Assembly (NCBI GenBank): GCA_000827265.1
Contig: KN834839.1
Span: forward strand, 83,765 to 147,764
Origin: Collybiopsis luxurians FD-317 M1
Taxonomy: Eukaryota > Basidiomycota > Agaricomycetes > Agaricales > Omphalotaceae
Direction: 5' to 3'
DNA length: 64,000 nucleotides
The position numbers and the translations under genes were made by a program. This document shows positions 1 through 11,536 of the stretch, piece after piece (position 1 is the stretch's first letter; every line of letters starts with the position of its first letter). The notes under the pieces were generated by a model. It saw nothing but the letters and a program-made list of their open reading frames with translations, had not been told where the DNA came from and searched no databases.

Positions 1-475
1 GAAACTGCAACTAGCCAGTATCATCGTGACCTGATCCCACAGTCGCAGACACGGCACAACGCGCGATATCAGAATTGCCTTATATGTAGCAATTTTGAAA
101 AAATTCATTCATACCTCATTCTAAGTTGCTCTGCCTCAAGAAAAAAATGTAGAAAAAATCAATTAGATATATACATATCAGTCTAGAAACTTTGCGCTCC
201 ACAGCTGTTGAAAATGGCAGCGCTAGCCACTGCACCTCGCCCGATATCCGTAAATCACTTCAAAATGGAAATTTCGGTGTCAATACAGAAGGCAAATAGA
301 AAGGAAAAGGTAGGAAGATTAGAAAGTGGTCTGAAAAGCATTTGTGACTAAGTTTTTGAAGCAACAAGAGAGACGAAGAGTCTCTTTCTTCTCTTTCTTT
401 TTTTCCTTTTTTGGAAAATTTCCTTTTTGTTTTTTTTTCTCTTCGACCACAACAATCGGTATCGGGCCGAAAATA
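1..475. other. Intergenic sequence at window start
   Basis: No gene is supported here. The stretch lies downstream of the broken MFS copy 1. Homology with the 3' ends of MFS copies 2 and 3 stops at about 476, where a T/C-rich low-complexity run (about 375-445) begins. The frames that cross this run on the minus strand encode Lys/Arg-rich low-complexity peptide and are not convincing coding sequence. Confidence 0.5.
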
Positions 476-2239
476 GCGAATTGCTGGCGGCCGGTCCAAT
501 AGCTCTACACACGGAGACGGCCATCTGCGATAACCCATTCGTGGCTCCCAAAGAGGCCCGATTGGGTGAAGCTGCCACGATGTATATAAAGATGGAACCT
601 GCGAGAAATAATCATTACAGAGAATCATACAGATACCGAAGCACCCACCGTATGCAAAGCTTATGGACAGCCCGAAGAGAAGCTGCAAAGCAACAAACAC
701 CCAAGTAAGTGGCGTAACATATCCGTTGGCCTTCACCAGATAAATCATGATGGGGAAACAAGCAAAGATAGGTAAAGTAGATGCGATTCCTAGCGTGAAC
801 GCTCTCTTAGATCCCCAGCTGTTATGCAACCTGGCAAAGAAAAAGATTTGGATGATACCATTCAGCAATCCAGATATCGAGAGCAGGTTTCCAATCGTAG
901 CCGGCGGAAGACCTAAACCACCAAGCTCCACAGGGGTTGAAAAGTTGAAGTTGAATAGCACGGACCATAACGTCGACAAGTGATAAGGACGCGTAGTTTC
1001 CAGCGGCTACAAGGACGCGCCGGTTGAGTAGTTTTCGGAATGGAACGGGTTTGTTGTTATCGGGGATCTCAGTCGTAACGTCGTTAGCTGTAGAGTCAGT
1101 TGCGATATCGGCTGTCGAAGATTTAACCGCGTTCGTTTGCTTCCTCCATCGGAAAGGACGCGGAAATGACAACGTAGGTGATTTGACAGTTTCTTTGAGA
1201 AATAAATAAGTCACTAGCCAGGCGATCGCGGAAAAGGTAGCTGGGACAACACAGGGCAGGAAGTAAGGATATTTTATGAGAAATTCGTTGTGACCGAATA
1301 TATTGGGGAACTGGTCGGCGGGCCTCGCAAGTGCACCACCAATCATTGGGCCGAGTACACTTCCGCTTGACCAAGCGACGGGCATGTACGCATACGCCTG
1401 AAAACGTAGTCTTTGTCAAACGAGAACTTGTCTTGCCCAAACAGGTAAGAACTCACCTGAGCGATATTAGTCGTATCTGTCATTTCGGCCAAGATACTGA
1501 TGAATGTCGCAATTAGTCGGAGTGTGCGCATAACGTCAACATAACCGAAGTACCTTTTTATGACTCCAATGTTCCCGTCTACGATTTAGCACGTCAGTAT
1601 CATTGATTGTATACAAGACCAGGTATCTTACTCAAAGCACCGTTTAGGCATCGACTAATTCAACTCGTCAGCGAAGTATCACTTGGAGCCACAGCTGGAA
1701 CAAACCTCAGAACCAACCCCCAAAAGGTCCTAGACAAACCAAAGCAATACATAGATACAGACAAACCAAATAAACCTGTCAGAATGACCGGTCGGCGCCC
1801 CACTTTGTCAGATATCCGACTCCAATGCAGTGTAGTCATGGCTTGAGTGAGAAAGAAGAGAGATGACTACAACGAGATGAAATCTGCATCGGGCATGGTC
1901 AGTCGAAGAGTACCACTAGACTTGCCAATAAGCCGACATAATGCCCAACCTTCGTCTCGTCTCCATGCGTAATCCCAATATCTCGAACGAGCTATTCCAT
2001 CCGGAGAGCATGATCAGCTTCACATCCCAAGAATACACCATACACCAGCACCTCTCACCCTCCATACCCTCACAAGTACTCACCTGAGGCAGAAACGGAT
2101 AGATAACTTGAGAAGTAAGCGGTTCAGCGAATTGTAAGAATAGGACAAGCGTGAACTGCAACCGGGGAAGAGGCATCCGCTGTGTCTCGTGTTGCTGCGG
2201 TGGCAGCAAAGGCGTTTCCTCGTCGACCTGGGGAGACAT
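476..2239 (-). pseudogene. Broken MFS transporter, tandem copy 1
   Basis: This is a multi-exon gene copy closely related to copies 2 and 3 downstream. It starts at the same MSPQVDEETPLL N-terminus (ATG at 2239) and has the same intron positions and the same MFS signature (WSRISDKVGRRP, near 1800). Two faults are visible. Around 938-957 it is two bases shorter than copies 2 and 3, which shifts the frame from the RAIQ...STPVELGGLG region onward. The last transmembrane segment is missing: after SNSLFS, at about 476, the sequence diverges into low complexity, whereas the intact copies continue with SLRYHYLGGFMVYY. The intron after the second exon has a GC donor (GCAAGT) where the other copies have GT. 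It could yield a truncated protein, but loss of the C-terminal half in frame makes transport activity unlikely. Confidence 0.8.
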
Positions 2240-3629
2240 GACAGTTGGAACAAGGAGAAAGAGAAGAAAAGGAAATTTGGATATTATATATAAATATTTT
2301 TAATTTTTTAGTTTTATTAAACAGTTTCTTTTAATATTTTCACTGGATTTACTCATTTTAATACAGGTATAAATATATAACTTGGTCAAATCGACCTTTG
2401 GCAGGCCATTCAAAATTCCAATTCAACGATGATCTATTCACCCCTGGGCCCTTTGGAATCCATGCTGCTAGTTATGTGTATTCATAATCATATGATCCGC
2501 GTGCCTACAGGACGTTTGTGTGCGTACTTTGTAACAGTGTAAGACTGTATGCCATATTCACAACCCTACAGTATTGGGAGGCTGGAACAATGAGTAAGTA
2601 AGAGTTGGTCAAGGAGTGTCGCATCTGGTGGCCACCAGGGTACTCGGTTATCCTTAAGTCCTTGTGTATCCCACTAGTATGGATACAAAACAACAAAGAT
2701 ATAGCATATATTGGTCCTGGCTGCAAGCCTGCAAGGATAAGAAGGCTGACTTGCAAGAATTGTAACAGTCTTGAGGGAGGTGAAGTTGAGGTAATGATGC
2801 GGCAGCTTCTGCCAGAGTATCATTACACAAATAGCCAAAAAATAGTGGCAAGGATTCCGAAGGGGCATTAAATGGCTGGACAGTCAGTACTGCTGCAACT
2901 GCTGAGTACCCTCGCAATCATAAATGGTCACAGAAGCCATGAGGGCAGCAAGACTCGACATAATTTTATACAATGATGCAACTAGAAGAATGAAAGAAAG
3001 GGAAAGCCTGGAAAGTAGTAACAAAGATGATCAAGGGAATGAACAAAGGGGCTTTATAAATTATAATTCATTCACGTGGCCTAGGATCTTGCTTGCTGTT
3101 GGAGTTATTGCTTAGGGTTCAAAAACTGTTTTTATGGACGGATGTGGTGAAACGTCTTCAGGTAGTGCTTCTTTGAGCCATATTCAACATTATCGATGAA
3201 GCTTCACAGCCAGTCCTTCATCAACTTTAACGGGTGATCACAGCTTTGACTGCATGGCAACAAGTCGATATCTACGATGTGTCCAATCAGTGTTGATATG
3301 CAATGGCTCTTTTGTCCGAAGCATTGTCAAGCAATTGCAATATGAATGGTTAAACTTTGAACTTTGAACGTGATTAAAGTCAAGTACTTATATATTTATT
3401 TCCCATTACAATCGATGAAACATTTCTGCCGGACCATTGGCCCCTGCAGTTTCCGCAAGTCTGGAGGGATGGAATTGGGTGGAATAGACCTTTCAAGCAA
3501 GGCGATGGGGACGCCAAGACTGTGTTTTCTCTTGTTAGGAACCGGACCTCGGCCAATGAGCGACTGGCCGTCTTGTTGATTTTTAAAGTACTGCAAAAGT
3601 ACAAATCTGCTACACAGATACGTCCGTAT
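2240..3629. repeat. Duplicated spacer between MFS copies 1 and 2
   Basis: This gene-free spacer is part of the tandem duplication. The stretch around 2505-2935 (from GGACGTTTGTG through the AATCATAAATGGTCA region) is recognisably repeated, with indels, at about 5660-6065. The stretch at about 3365-3629, just 3' of MFS copy 2, is repeated at about 7080-7343 3' of copy 3. Short ORFs on both strands lack codon structure and are not annotated. Confidence 0.65.
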
Positions 3630-5516
3630 TTAGGTCCACACTTGTCTAGGAAGCATCGAGGCAGCTACTAGGGATAGAACCGCGATGAAAAGAAGTACAT
3701 AATACACCATGAATCCACCGAGATAGTGATATCTCAGCGAAAGGGAAAATAGCGAGTTGCTTGCGGCCGGTCCAATAGCTCTACATACGGAGACAGACAT
3801 CTGCGACAACCCATTCGTCGCTCCCAAAGAAGCCCTGTTGGGAGAAGCCGCCGCAATGTATATAAAGACGGCACCTGCAAGAAATAATCAATATGGTTAA
3901 TCGTACTGATACCAAAGTACCCACCGTAAGAAAAGGTAATGGACAGCCCGAAGAGGTTCTGCAAAGCAACAAAAACCCAAGTAAGTGGCGTAACATCTCC
4001 GCTGGCCTTCACTAGATAAGTCATGACAGGGAAACAAGCAAAGATAGGTAAAGCAGATACGACTCCAAGCGTGAACGTTTTCTTGGATCCCCAGTTGTCA
4101 TGTAACTTGGCAAAGAAGAAAACCTGAATGATACCATTCAGCAATCCAAATATTGAGAGTAGATTTCCAATCGTAGCTGGCGGAAGACCTAAACCACCAA
4201 GCTCCACAGGAGTGGAATAGTAGAGAGGTTGAATAGCACGGAACATAATGTCGACAAGTGATAAGGATGCGTAGTTTCCAGCGGCTACAAGGACGCGCCG
4301 GTTGAGCAGTTTTCGGAATGAAACAGGTTTTTCGTTATCGGGGATCTCGGTCGTAATGTCGTTAGTTGCAAAATCAGTTGTGGCATCCGAACTTGCAGAT
4401 TTAACCGCGTTCGTCTGCTTCCTACGTCGGAAAAGACGCGGAAGTGACAATTTGGGTGATTGCACAGTTTCTTTGAGAAATAAATAAAGCACTAGCCAGG
4501 CGATCGCGGAAAAGGTAGCTGGGACCGCACAGGGCAGGAAGTAGGGATATTTTTTCAGAAATTCGCTGTGACCAAATATTTCGGGGAACTGATCGGCGGG
4601 CCTCGCAAGGGTACCGCCAATCATGGGGCCGAGTGCACCTCCGCTTGACCAAGCAATGGGCATGTAGGCATATGCCTGAGAACGTAGTCAAACCAGAACC
4701 TGTTTTGTCTGAACAGATACGAACTCACCTGAGCGATATTAGTCGTGTCTGTCATTTCGGCCAAGATACTAATGAAAATCACAATTAGCCGAGGAGAGTT
4801 TGCGAACAACGTCAACATAAACTGAATTACCTCTTTATGACCCCAACGTTCCCATCTGCGATTTAGCACTTCAATATCATTCCTTGAATACAAGACGAGG
4901 TATCTTACTCAAAGCACCGTTTATGCATCGACTAAACCAACTCGTCAGTATAGTTCCGGTCAGAGCCACAACTTGAACAAACCTCAGAACCAACCCCCAA
5001 AAGGTCCTAGACAATCCAAAGCAATACATAGATACAGACAAACCAAATAAACCTGTCAGAATGACCGGTCGGCGCCCCACTTTGTCAGATATCCGACTCC
5101 AATGCAAAACAGTCATGGCTTGAGTGAGAAAGAAGAGAGATGACTAAGACCAAATGAAATCTTCATCGGGCATGGTCAGTCGAAGAGTACCACTAGACCT
5201 ACCAATAAGCCGACATAATGCCCAACCTTCGTCTCGTCTCCATGCGTAATCCCAATATCTCGAACGAGCTATTCCATCCGGAGAGCATGATCAGCTTCAC
5301 ATCCCAAGAATACACCATACACCATCACCCCTCACCCTCCATACCCTCACAAGCACTCACCTGAGGCAAAAACGGAGAAATAACTTGAGAAGTAAGCGGT
5401 TCAGCTAATTGTAAGAATAGAACAAGCGTGAATTGGAACCAGGGAAGAGGCGTCCGCTGTGTCTCGCGTTTCTGCGGTGGCAGCAAGGGCGTTTCCTCGT
5501 CGACCTGGGGAGACAT
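3630..5516 (-). CDS. MFS transporter (DHA1-like), tandem copy 2
   Basis: This is a predicted 12-helix proton-coupled exporter of the major facilitator superfamily, probably in the plasma or vacuolar membrane. Exon 1 (5361-5516) encodes 52 residues: an acidic dileucine-like N-tail (DEETPLLPP) and the start of helix 1. Exon 2 is 5203-5268. Exon 3 begins at 5143 and carries the loop 2-3 signature WSRISDKVGRRP. Small exons follow (SRCINGAL, NGNVGVIK, SILAEMTDTTNIAQ), then a long exon beginning AYAYMPIAWSSGG. The last exon ends ...MLPRQVWT with TAA at 3630-3632. A hydrophilic central loop rich in charged residues separates the two six-helix halves. The reading frame is open through all visible splice junctions. 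The protein resembles the fungal/plant zinc-induced-facilitator-like branch of DHA1 (family knowledge); the substrate is unknown. It is flanked by a broken and an intact paralogue. Confidence 0.88.
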
Positions 5517-7343
5517 GACAGTTAGAACAAGGAGAGTAAAAAAATTGGATATACCCGGAGCGTGGCTTTGTTAAATCGGCCTTCGCAACTCACCGATGAT
5601 CCATTCTCCCCTTCAAAATCAACACTGCTAATTACTTGTATTCATATTATCCGCGTGCATGCAGGACGTTTGTGCGCGTTTTAACAGTGTAAGACTGTAT
5701 GTCATATTCAAAACCCTAGAGTAAAATATAAACTGGGAGGCTGAAGCGATGAGTATGAGTCAAGGAATTCTGCATCCGGTATACTTAAGTCCTTATGTAT
5801 CCCAGCAGTATGGGTACGTCTCGATAAAGATATGGCATATATTGGTCCTGACTGCAAGCCTGCCAGGATAAGAACACTAACTTCCAAAAAATTGTAACGG
5901 TCCTGAGGGAGGTGTTGAGGAAAAGGTGCGGCGGCTGTTGCCGGATTATCGTTACTCAAATACGGATAAAGAGGGGCGAGGATTACGAAGGGGCACAGAA
6001 TCACGCAAACGGCTGTACAGTCAGTACTGCTGCAGCTGCTGAGTACCCTCGCAATCATAAATGGTCATGGTAGCCATGAGGGCAGCAAAGCTTGACATGA
6101 TTTAATACGACGACAACAACCGGAAAATTTGAGAGAGCGGGCCGCCGCAATAAATTGCGCAGCAATATACGAGTCCGGAAGTTGAAGGAGAGCTCAAAAG
6201 ATCTGTCATCTAATGCGCGCATAGAATGCAGAAGGCTTGACATTTCTGCAAAGCGGTAGGTTTCGTTTCCATATGCAGCTGCCCCGAAGAGAGCTTTCCC
6301 CGGTTGTCAAAGAGTCGGTGAAGGGCCAATGCAGGGTGAAGGTTGGATGCAATGGGTGATGGTGGAAATTCTCTTGAGGTCAACAAACGCGACGTGATAT
6401 CAACGTGATATTGACGCTTTGGCGCTTACATATATCCATTTCTCTATAAGTACACGGTGCGTGTGAAAAAAGCAATTCCGCTCAAGGACGAGTTAACCTC
6501 CGTTTCACTCCGGACTCGTAATGAAAAGAAAAGGGAAAGATTTGGATGAAGGGAATGAACAACGGGTCTTTATAAACTATAATTCATTAAAGGACTACTC
6601 GTGTGGCGAAGGGGATTTATTCAAGAGTTATGTGCTTACATAAGGTTCAAAAACTGTGGATGCGGTGAAGCAGTCTTCCCTTATCTATGCACATGTGAAA
6701 GTGGGCCATCGCGCTGGGCGCGCAATCCTAGAGTGTCTGTGGATTCATCATTCAAGCACAAAAGAAAGGTCCGAATATAGAGACTGAAAGAGATGGGAAA
6801 AAAAAAATTTGATGAAATCAAAGAATCGAAAAATAAGCGCTATGGACAATTCGGTTCATGCAGCATAAGCGCCAGTGAAGAGCCGACCATATAAGGAGGA
6901 GCTTCCTGCATTTCATTCCGGACTCGCAATGAGGTTGTCGATGCGATGACGCTTCACAGCCAGTCCTCCATAATCTTTAATGGGTGATAACAGCATTGCT
7001 CTTTTGTCAGAAGCATTGTCAAGCAATTGTACATTAGTGGCCATGCAATGTGCATGATTAAACTTTGAAAGCATCGACGTGATTAACTAGGTCACGTACT
7101 TATTCATTTCCCATTACGGTTGATGAAGCATGCCGTCGGTCCCTGCAGTTTCTGCGAATCTTGAGTGGTGGAATCTGGGGCAGAGGAATGGGGTGGAATA
7201 GACCTTGCAAGCAAGGAGATGGGGACGCCAAGACTGTGTTTGCTCTTGTTAGCAACCGGACCTCGGCCAATGAGCGACTGACCGTCTTGTTGATTTTTAA
7301 AGTACTACAAAAGTACAAATCTGCTACACAGATACGCCCGTAT
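5517..7343. repeat. Duplicated spacer between MFS copies 2 and 3
   Basis: This is a gene-free spacer. Its first part (about 5660-6065) matches about 2505-2935, and its last part (about 7080-7343) matches about 3365-3629. The repeat unit of copies 2 and 3 is therefore about 3.7 kb and includes upstream and downstream DNA. The middle (about 6100-7000) has no obvious counterpart between copies 1 and 2, so it was inserted in this spacer or lost from the other. No coding sequence is supported. Confidence 0.6.
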
Positions 7344-9226
7344 TTAGGTCCGCACTTGTCTAGGAAGCATCGAGGCAGCTACTAGGGATAGAACCGCGAT
7401 GGAAAGAAGTACATAATACACCATGAATCCACCGAGATAGTGATATCTCAGCGAAAGGGAGAATAGCGAGTTGCTTGCGGCCGGTCCAATAGCTCTACAC
7501 ACAGAGACGGACATCTGTGATAACCCATTCGTCGCGCCCAAAGAAGCCCTATTGGGAGAAGCTGCCGCGATGTATATAAAGATGGCACCTGCAAGAAATA
7601 ATCAATACGGAGAATCATACAAATACCGAAGTACCTACCGTATGAAAAGCTTAGGGATAGCGAGAAAAGAATCTGCAAAGCAACAAACACCCAAGTAAGC
7701 GGCGTAACATATCCGTTGGCCTTCACCATATAAGTCATGATGGGGAAACAAGCGAAGATAGGTAACGTAGATGCGATTCCCAACGTGAACGTTTTCTTGG
7801 ATCCCCAGTTGTCATGTAACCTGGCAAAGAAAAAGATCTGCATGATACCATTCAGCAATCCAAATATTGAGAGCAGATTTCCAATCGTAGCCGGCGGAAG
7901 ACCTAAACCACCAAGCTCCACAGGGGTTGAAAAATAGAGAGGCTGAATAGCACGGAACATAATGTCGACAAGTGATAAGGACGCGTAGTTTCCAGCGGCT
8001 ACAAGGACGCGCCGGTTGAGTAGTTTTCGGAATGGAACGGGCTTTTCGTTATCGGGGATCTCGGTCATAATGTCGTTAGCTGTAGAATCAATTGCGGCAT
8101 CGGCGCTTGCAGATTTAACTGCATTCGTTTGCTTCCTCCATCGGAAAAGACGCGGAAGTGACAATGTAGGTGATTGTACAGTTTCTTTAAGAAATAGATA
8201 AGTCACTATCCAGGCGATCGCGGAAAAGGTAGCTGGGACAGCACAGGGCAGAAAGTAAGGATATTTTATGAGAAATTCGTTGTGGCCGAATATATCGGGG
8301 AATTGGTCGGCGGGCCTTGCAAGCGCACCACCAATCATTGGGCCCAGTACACCTCCGGTTGACCAAGCAATGGGCATGTACGCATACGCCTGAAAACGAA
8401 GTCAAATGTGAACTTGTCTTGTCCGAACAGTTACGAACTCACCTGAGCAATATTGGTCGTATCTGTCATTTCGGCCATGATACTGATGAATGTCGCAATT
8501 AGTCGGAGAGTTTGCGGACAATGTCAACATAGACGAAATACCTCTTTATGACCCCGATGTTCCCATCTGCGATTTAGCACGTCAGTATCATGACTTGTAT
8601 ACAAGACGAGGTACCTTACTCAGAGCACCGTTTAAGCATCGACTAAATCAACTAGTCAGCAAAGTTCCGGTTGGAGCTACAACTGAAACAAACCTCAGAA
8701 CCAACCCCCAAAAGGTCCTAGACAACCCAAAGCAATACATAGATACGGACAAACCAAATAAACCTGTCAGAATGACCGGTCGGCGCCCCACTTTGTCAGA
8801 TATCCGACTCCAATGCAGAACAGTCATGGCTTGAGTAAGGAAGAACAGAGATTGCTAAGATGACATGAAAGTGAATCGGGCGTGGTCAGTCGAAGAGTAC
8901 CACTAGACTTACCAATAAGCCAACATAATACCCAACCTTCGTCTCATCTCCACGCGTAATCCCAATATCTCGAATGAGCTATTCCGTCCGGAAAGCATAA
9001 TCAGTTCCACATCCAAACAATACACGATACACCAGCACCCCCCACTCTACATATCCTCACCAGCACTCACCTGAGGCAAAAACGGATAGATAACTTGAGA
9101 AGTAAGCGGTTCAGCCAATTGTAAGAACAGGACAATCGTGAACTGGAACCAGGGAAGAGGCGTCCGCTGTGTCTTGCGTTGCTGCGGTGGCAGCAAAGGC
9201 GTTTCCTCGTCGACCTGGGGAGACAT
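7344..9226 (-). CDS. MFS transporter (DHA1-like), tandem copy 3
   Basis: This is an intact paralogue of copy 2, about 495 residues by my exon model, with the same intron positions. It starts MSPQVDEETPLLPP at 9226 and ends ...MLPRQVRT at 7344. The MFS loop motif WSRISDKVGRRP is encoded near 8800. The long exon begins AYAYMPIAWSTGGVLGP, and the final exon encodes the last helices with motif GATNGLSQMSVSVCRA. All donors seen are GT and all acceptors AG; the second intron has GTAAGT where copy 1 has GCAAGT. Compared with copy 2 the differences are scattered substitutions, so the duplication is not brand new. Export of a metal, drug or metabolite is the family expectation; nothing in the sequence fixes the substrate. 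Confidence 0.88.
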
Positions 9227-11480
9227 GACAGTTGGGACAAGGAAAAAGAGGAGAAAAGGAAATTTGGATATACCCGGCGCTTAGCTTATTTATATGGTCA
9301 AATCGGCTTTCGGCAGGCAATTCAAAAATTCTGACTCAACGAGGGTCAGTTTTCCAATTCAGTACATTTGTACCTGAGTCAGCGTACTGCTGCAACCTCG
9401 CGATCATAAATAGTCACGATAGCCAACTATTGTGAGCTAGCCATTTCAAGGACTGTTGGCTAAAGTCATAAAGCCTACAAAAATAAAGGACAAATTCTCA
9501 CTGTACTTCACCGGCGGTACAGGAGGACAGCTTCCCGTCGATGTATACCTTTCATAAATCACAGAAAAGTCTATATCATCATACCCTTCGACAATGAGCT
9601 TTCTGATTTCATTTCAGCACCTTCATGTAATCGGCAACGAAGTAAGAATGCTTCTGACTTCGATTATCTCGTGAGTGAACCTCCTTCAGGATGGTTTACA
9701 CTACCGCAGCCCTTTGTCCCCGCAAGGATTGAATCGAATGGCAGAAAAGAGGGCTCCGGTGGAGACTGAGAAAGGCAATTTGTAGCTAGCTTAGCTCTGT
9801 GGCGCATAAGTCCACTCGTAGCAAAGTTGTGGAGAAAGTCTAGTACTTACTCGCTCGCTCAAAAGGCCACCCTCCCACCTCTAATTAAAATTATAGCCCA
9901 AAGCATAGCACAAATAGGCGATAGGTAACACGCGACATACCACTAAATCAGTGAGGATGCAATCTACGCATAGAAAACAACTGCTATTCGGATAGGCAAG
10001 TATGGTGGATCGAACGAAAGTCACCTTCTAAATTCTGGCTCACGACGACCATCTGTCAAGGTTGGTATCTCGTGAGAATATATACCTAACTAGCAGTGGA
10101 TGGGACGGGATCAGATATATTTTGGCAGTGGTAACTGAGCCTCCGAGTCGGATGTTCGGACCGTCAAATAGAGATTGAATGTGCCATCTGGATGACACTG
10201 AACGTGTATTGGTAGAACTTCCGGTAGAAAGAGCTACTGCCTTTCAACTAGGGCGAAAGGAGTGATATTGTGAACTCATGAAGCTCGATACCTTGATCTA
10301 TAGATCAGCGATTGAAGGAGAGAAAGTGGTTTCGGCATCCGGGACATTACGGTGAGCCTGATTCGTCCCGGTTTCTGACACGATTAGGACGCAGAAGGCC
10401 GCAGAAGCTGAGTGTTATTGACAAACGTCCCAAGCACGTTTGAATAACAGAATTTGTAAGAGCCGAAAGAAGAGTTATATTTGTATGCCCTGATTAATGA
10501 GATGGATGAATTCGAGGAAGCGAAGCACACACGAGATAAGGAGAATTACACCGAGTTCACTGACTACATCGTTGCTTCATCAGGATATATTTGCTTTGGC
10601 CGGGAAATTTAGGATAGGCTGATTTCCTTCTCGTCTCATGCTCGCATCGTGACATGCATAATTTGTACATACCTGCGCAAGCTGTATCACTTCCAGGGAG
10701 TCAGACTGCGCAGGTTCTCGCATAGGTCAAGCAACTGATTGTAAACGTCAATCCGTTTAGATGGATGTCGAAAGATAATATGATGCGAGGCAGCGTGAGT
10801 ATCGAGTGTCAAAAGCTTCGAATTCTGTAATGCCGACAGCTGTAGCTATACAAAATCTCGCCGACATGTACCGGACCTCTTGGCCACTCGAGATCCTGAG
10901 GGAAGTGGCGACCTTTTACCTCACACCGAAATAAGAACCCAAAATAAGTATTAATCATACCCTGATCATAGCGATGTATTGACGAGGCCATTATGATCCA
11001 GAATAAGGGTGCCGATATTCATAGATTTGCGGGTATGTTTATAGTTCCTGAGTTGATATGAAAAGCAAAGCATTGACTTGATCATGAAGCCTCGAGCTCC
11101 GACAGAAGAGCGAGTGGAAGGTCACGTGAATTTTGACGTCACGCGTCGGATATTCCCACGGCAATAATTTTCCCATTGTTGCAGAACAAGTCAGATTGTA
11201 ATACGACACCAATGGGTGAGAAGGTTTTTGCGTTTGGGAATAAAAGTTTCTTCAGCTTGTATTGGAGCCCTTCTGACTTGGTTGGGTCGCTCTTCAGTAA
11301 ATGCCAGCCTTTCATGATCGAACCAGGGGTCGTGAGAGGCACTTTACATACCCAGGACGAAGGGGCACAACTACGAAGAGCGGAAGGCTAGCAGAGAGCT
11401 TGTTCCAGCAAGACGTGTATCTATTTAATTGGCCATTACCACGGTATCACAGGCAGCTGCATAATTCAATGTCATGCATG
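9227..11480. other. Intergenic region upstream of MFS copy 3 and urease
   Basis: No gene is supported in this 2.2-kb stretch. The MFS copy 3 promoter (read leftward) lies at its left end and the urease promoter at its right end. ORFs here are short, lack recognisable domains and show no splice-linked continuation. Confidence 0.5.
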
Positions 11481-11486
11481 CCATGC

Positions 11487-11497
11487 CTTATCTTATC
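11487..11497 (-). promoter_or_regulatory. Two overlapping GATA-factor sites before urease
   Basis: CTTATCTTATC on the plus strand gives two overlapping GATAAG sites on the minus strand, ending 39 bases before the urease ATG. GATAAG is the core site of fungal nitrogen regulators of the AreA/NIT2/Gat1 type, which switch on use of poor nitrogen sources. Regulation of this gene by such a factor is inferred from site and position only. Confidence 0.5.
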
Positions 11498-11536
11498 TCT
11501 GCGATCTCTTCTCAAACCTCCACCTGCCTCAGCCAA

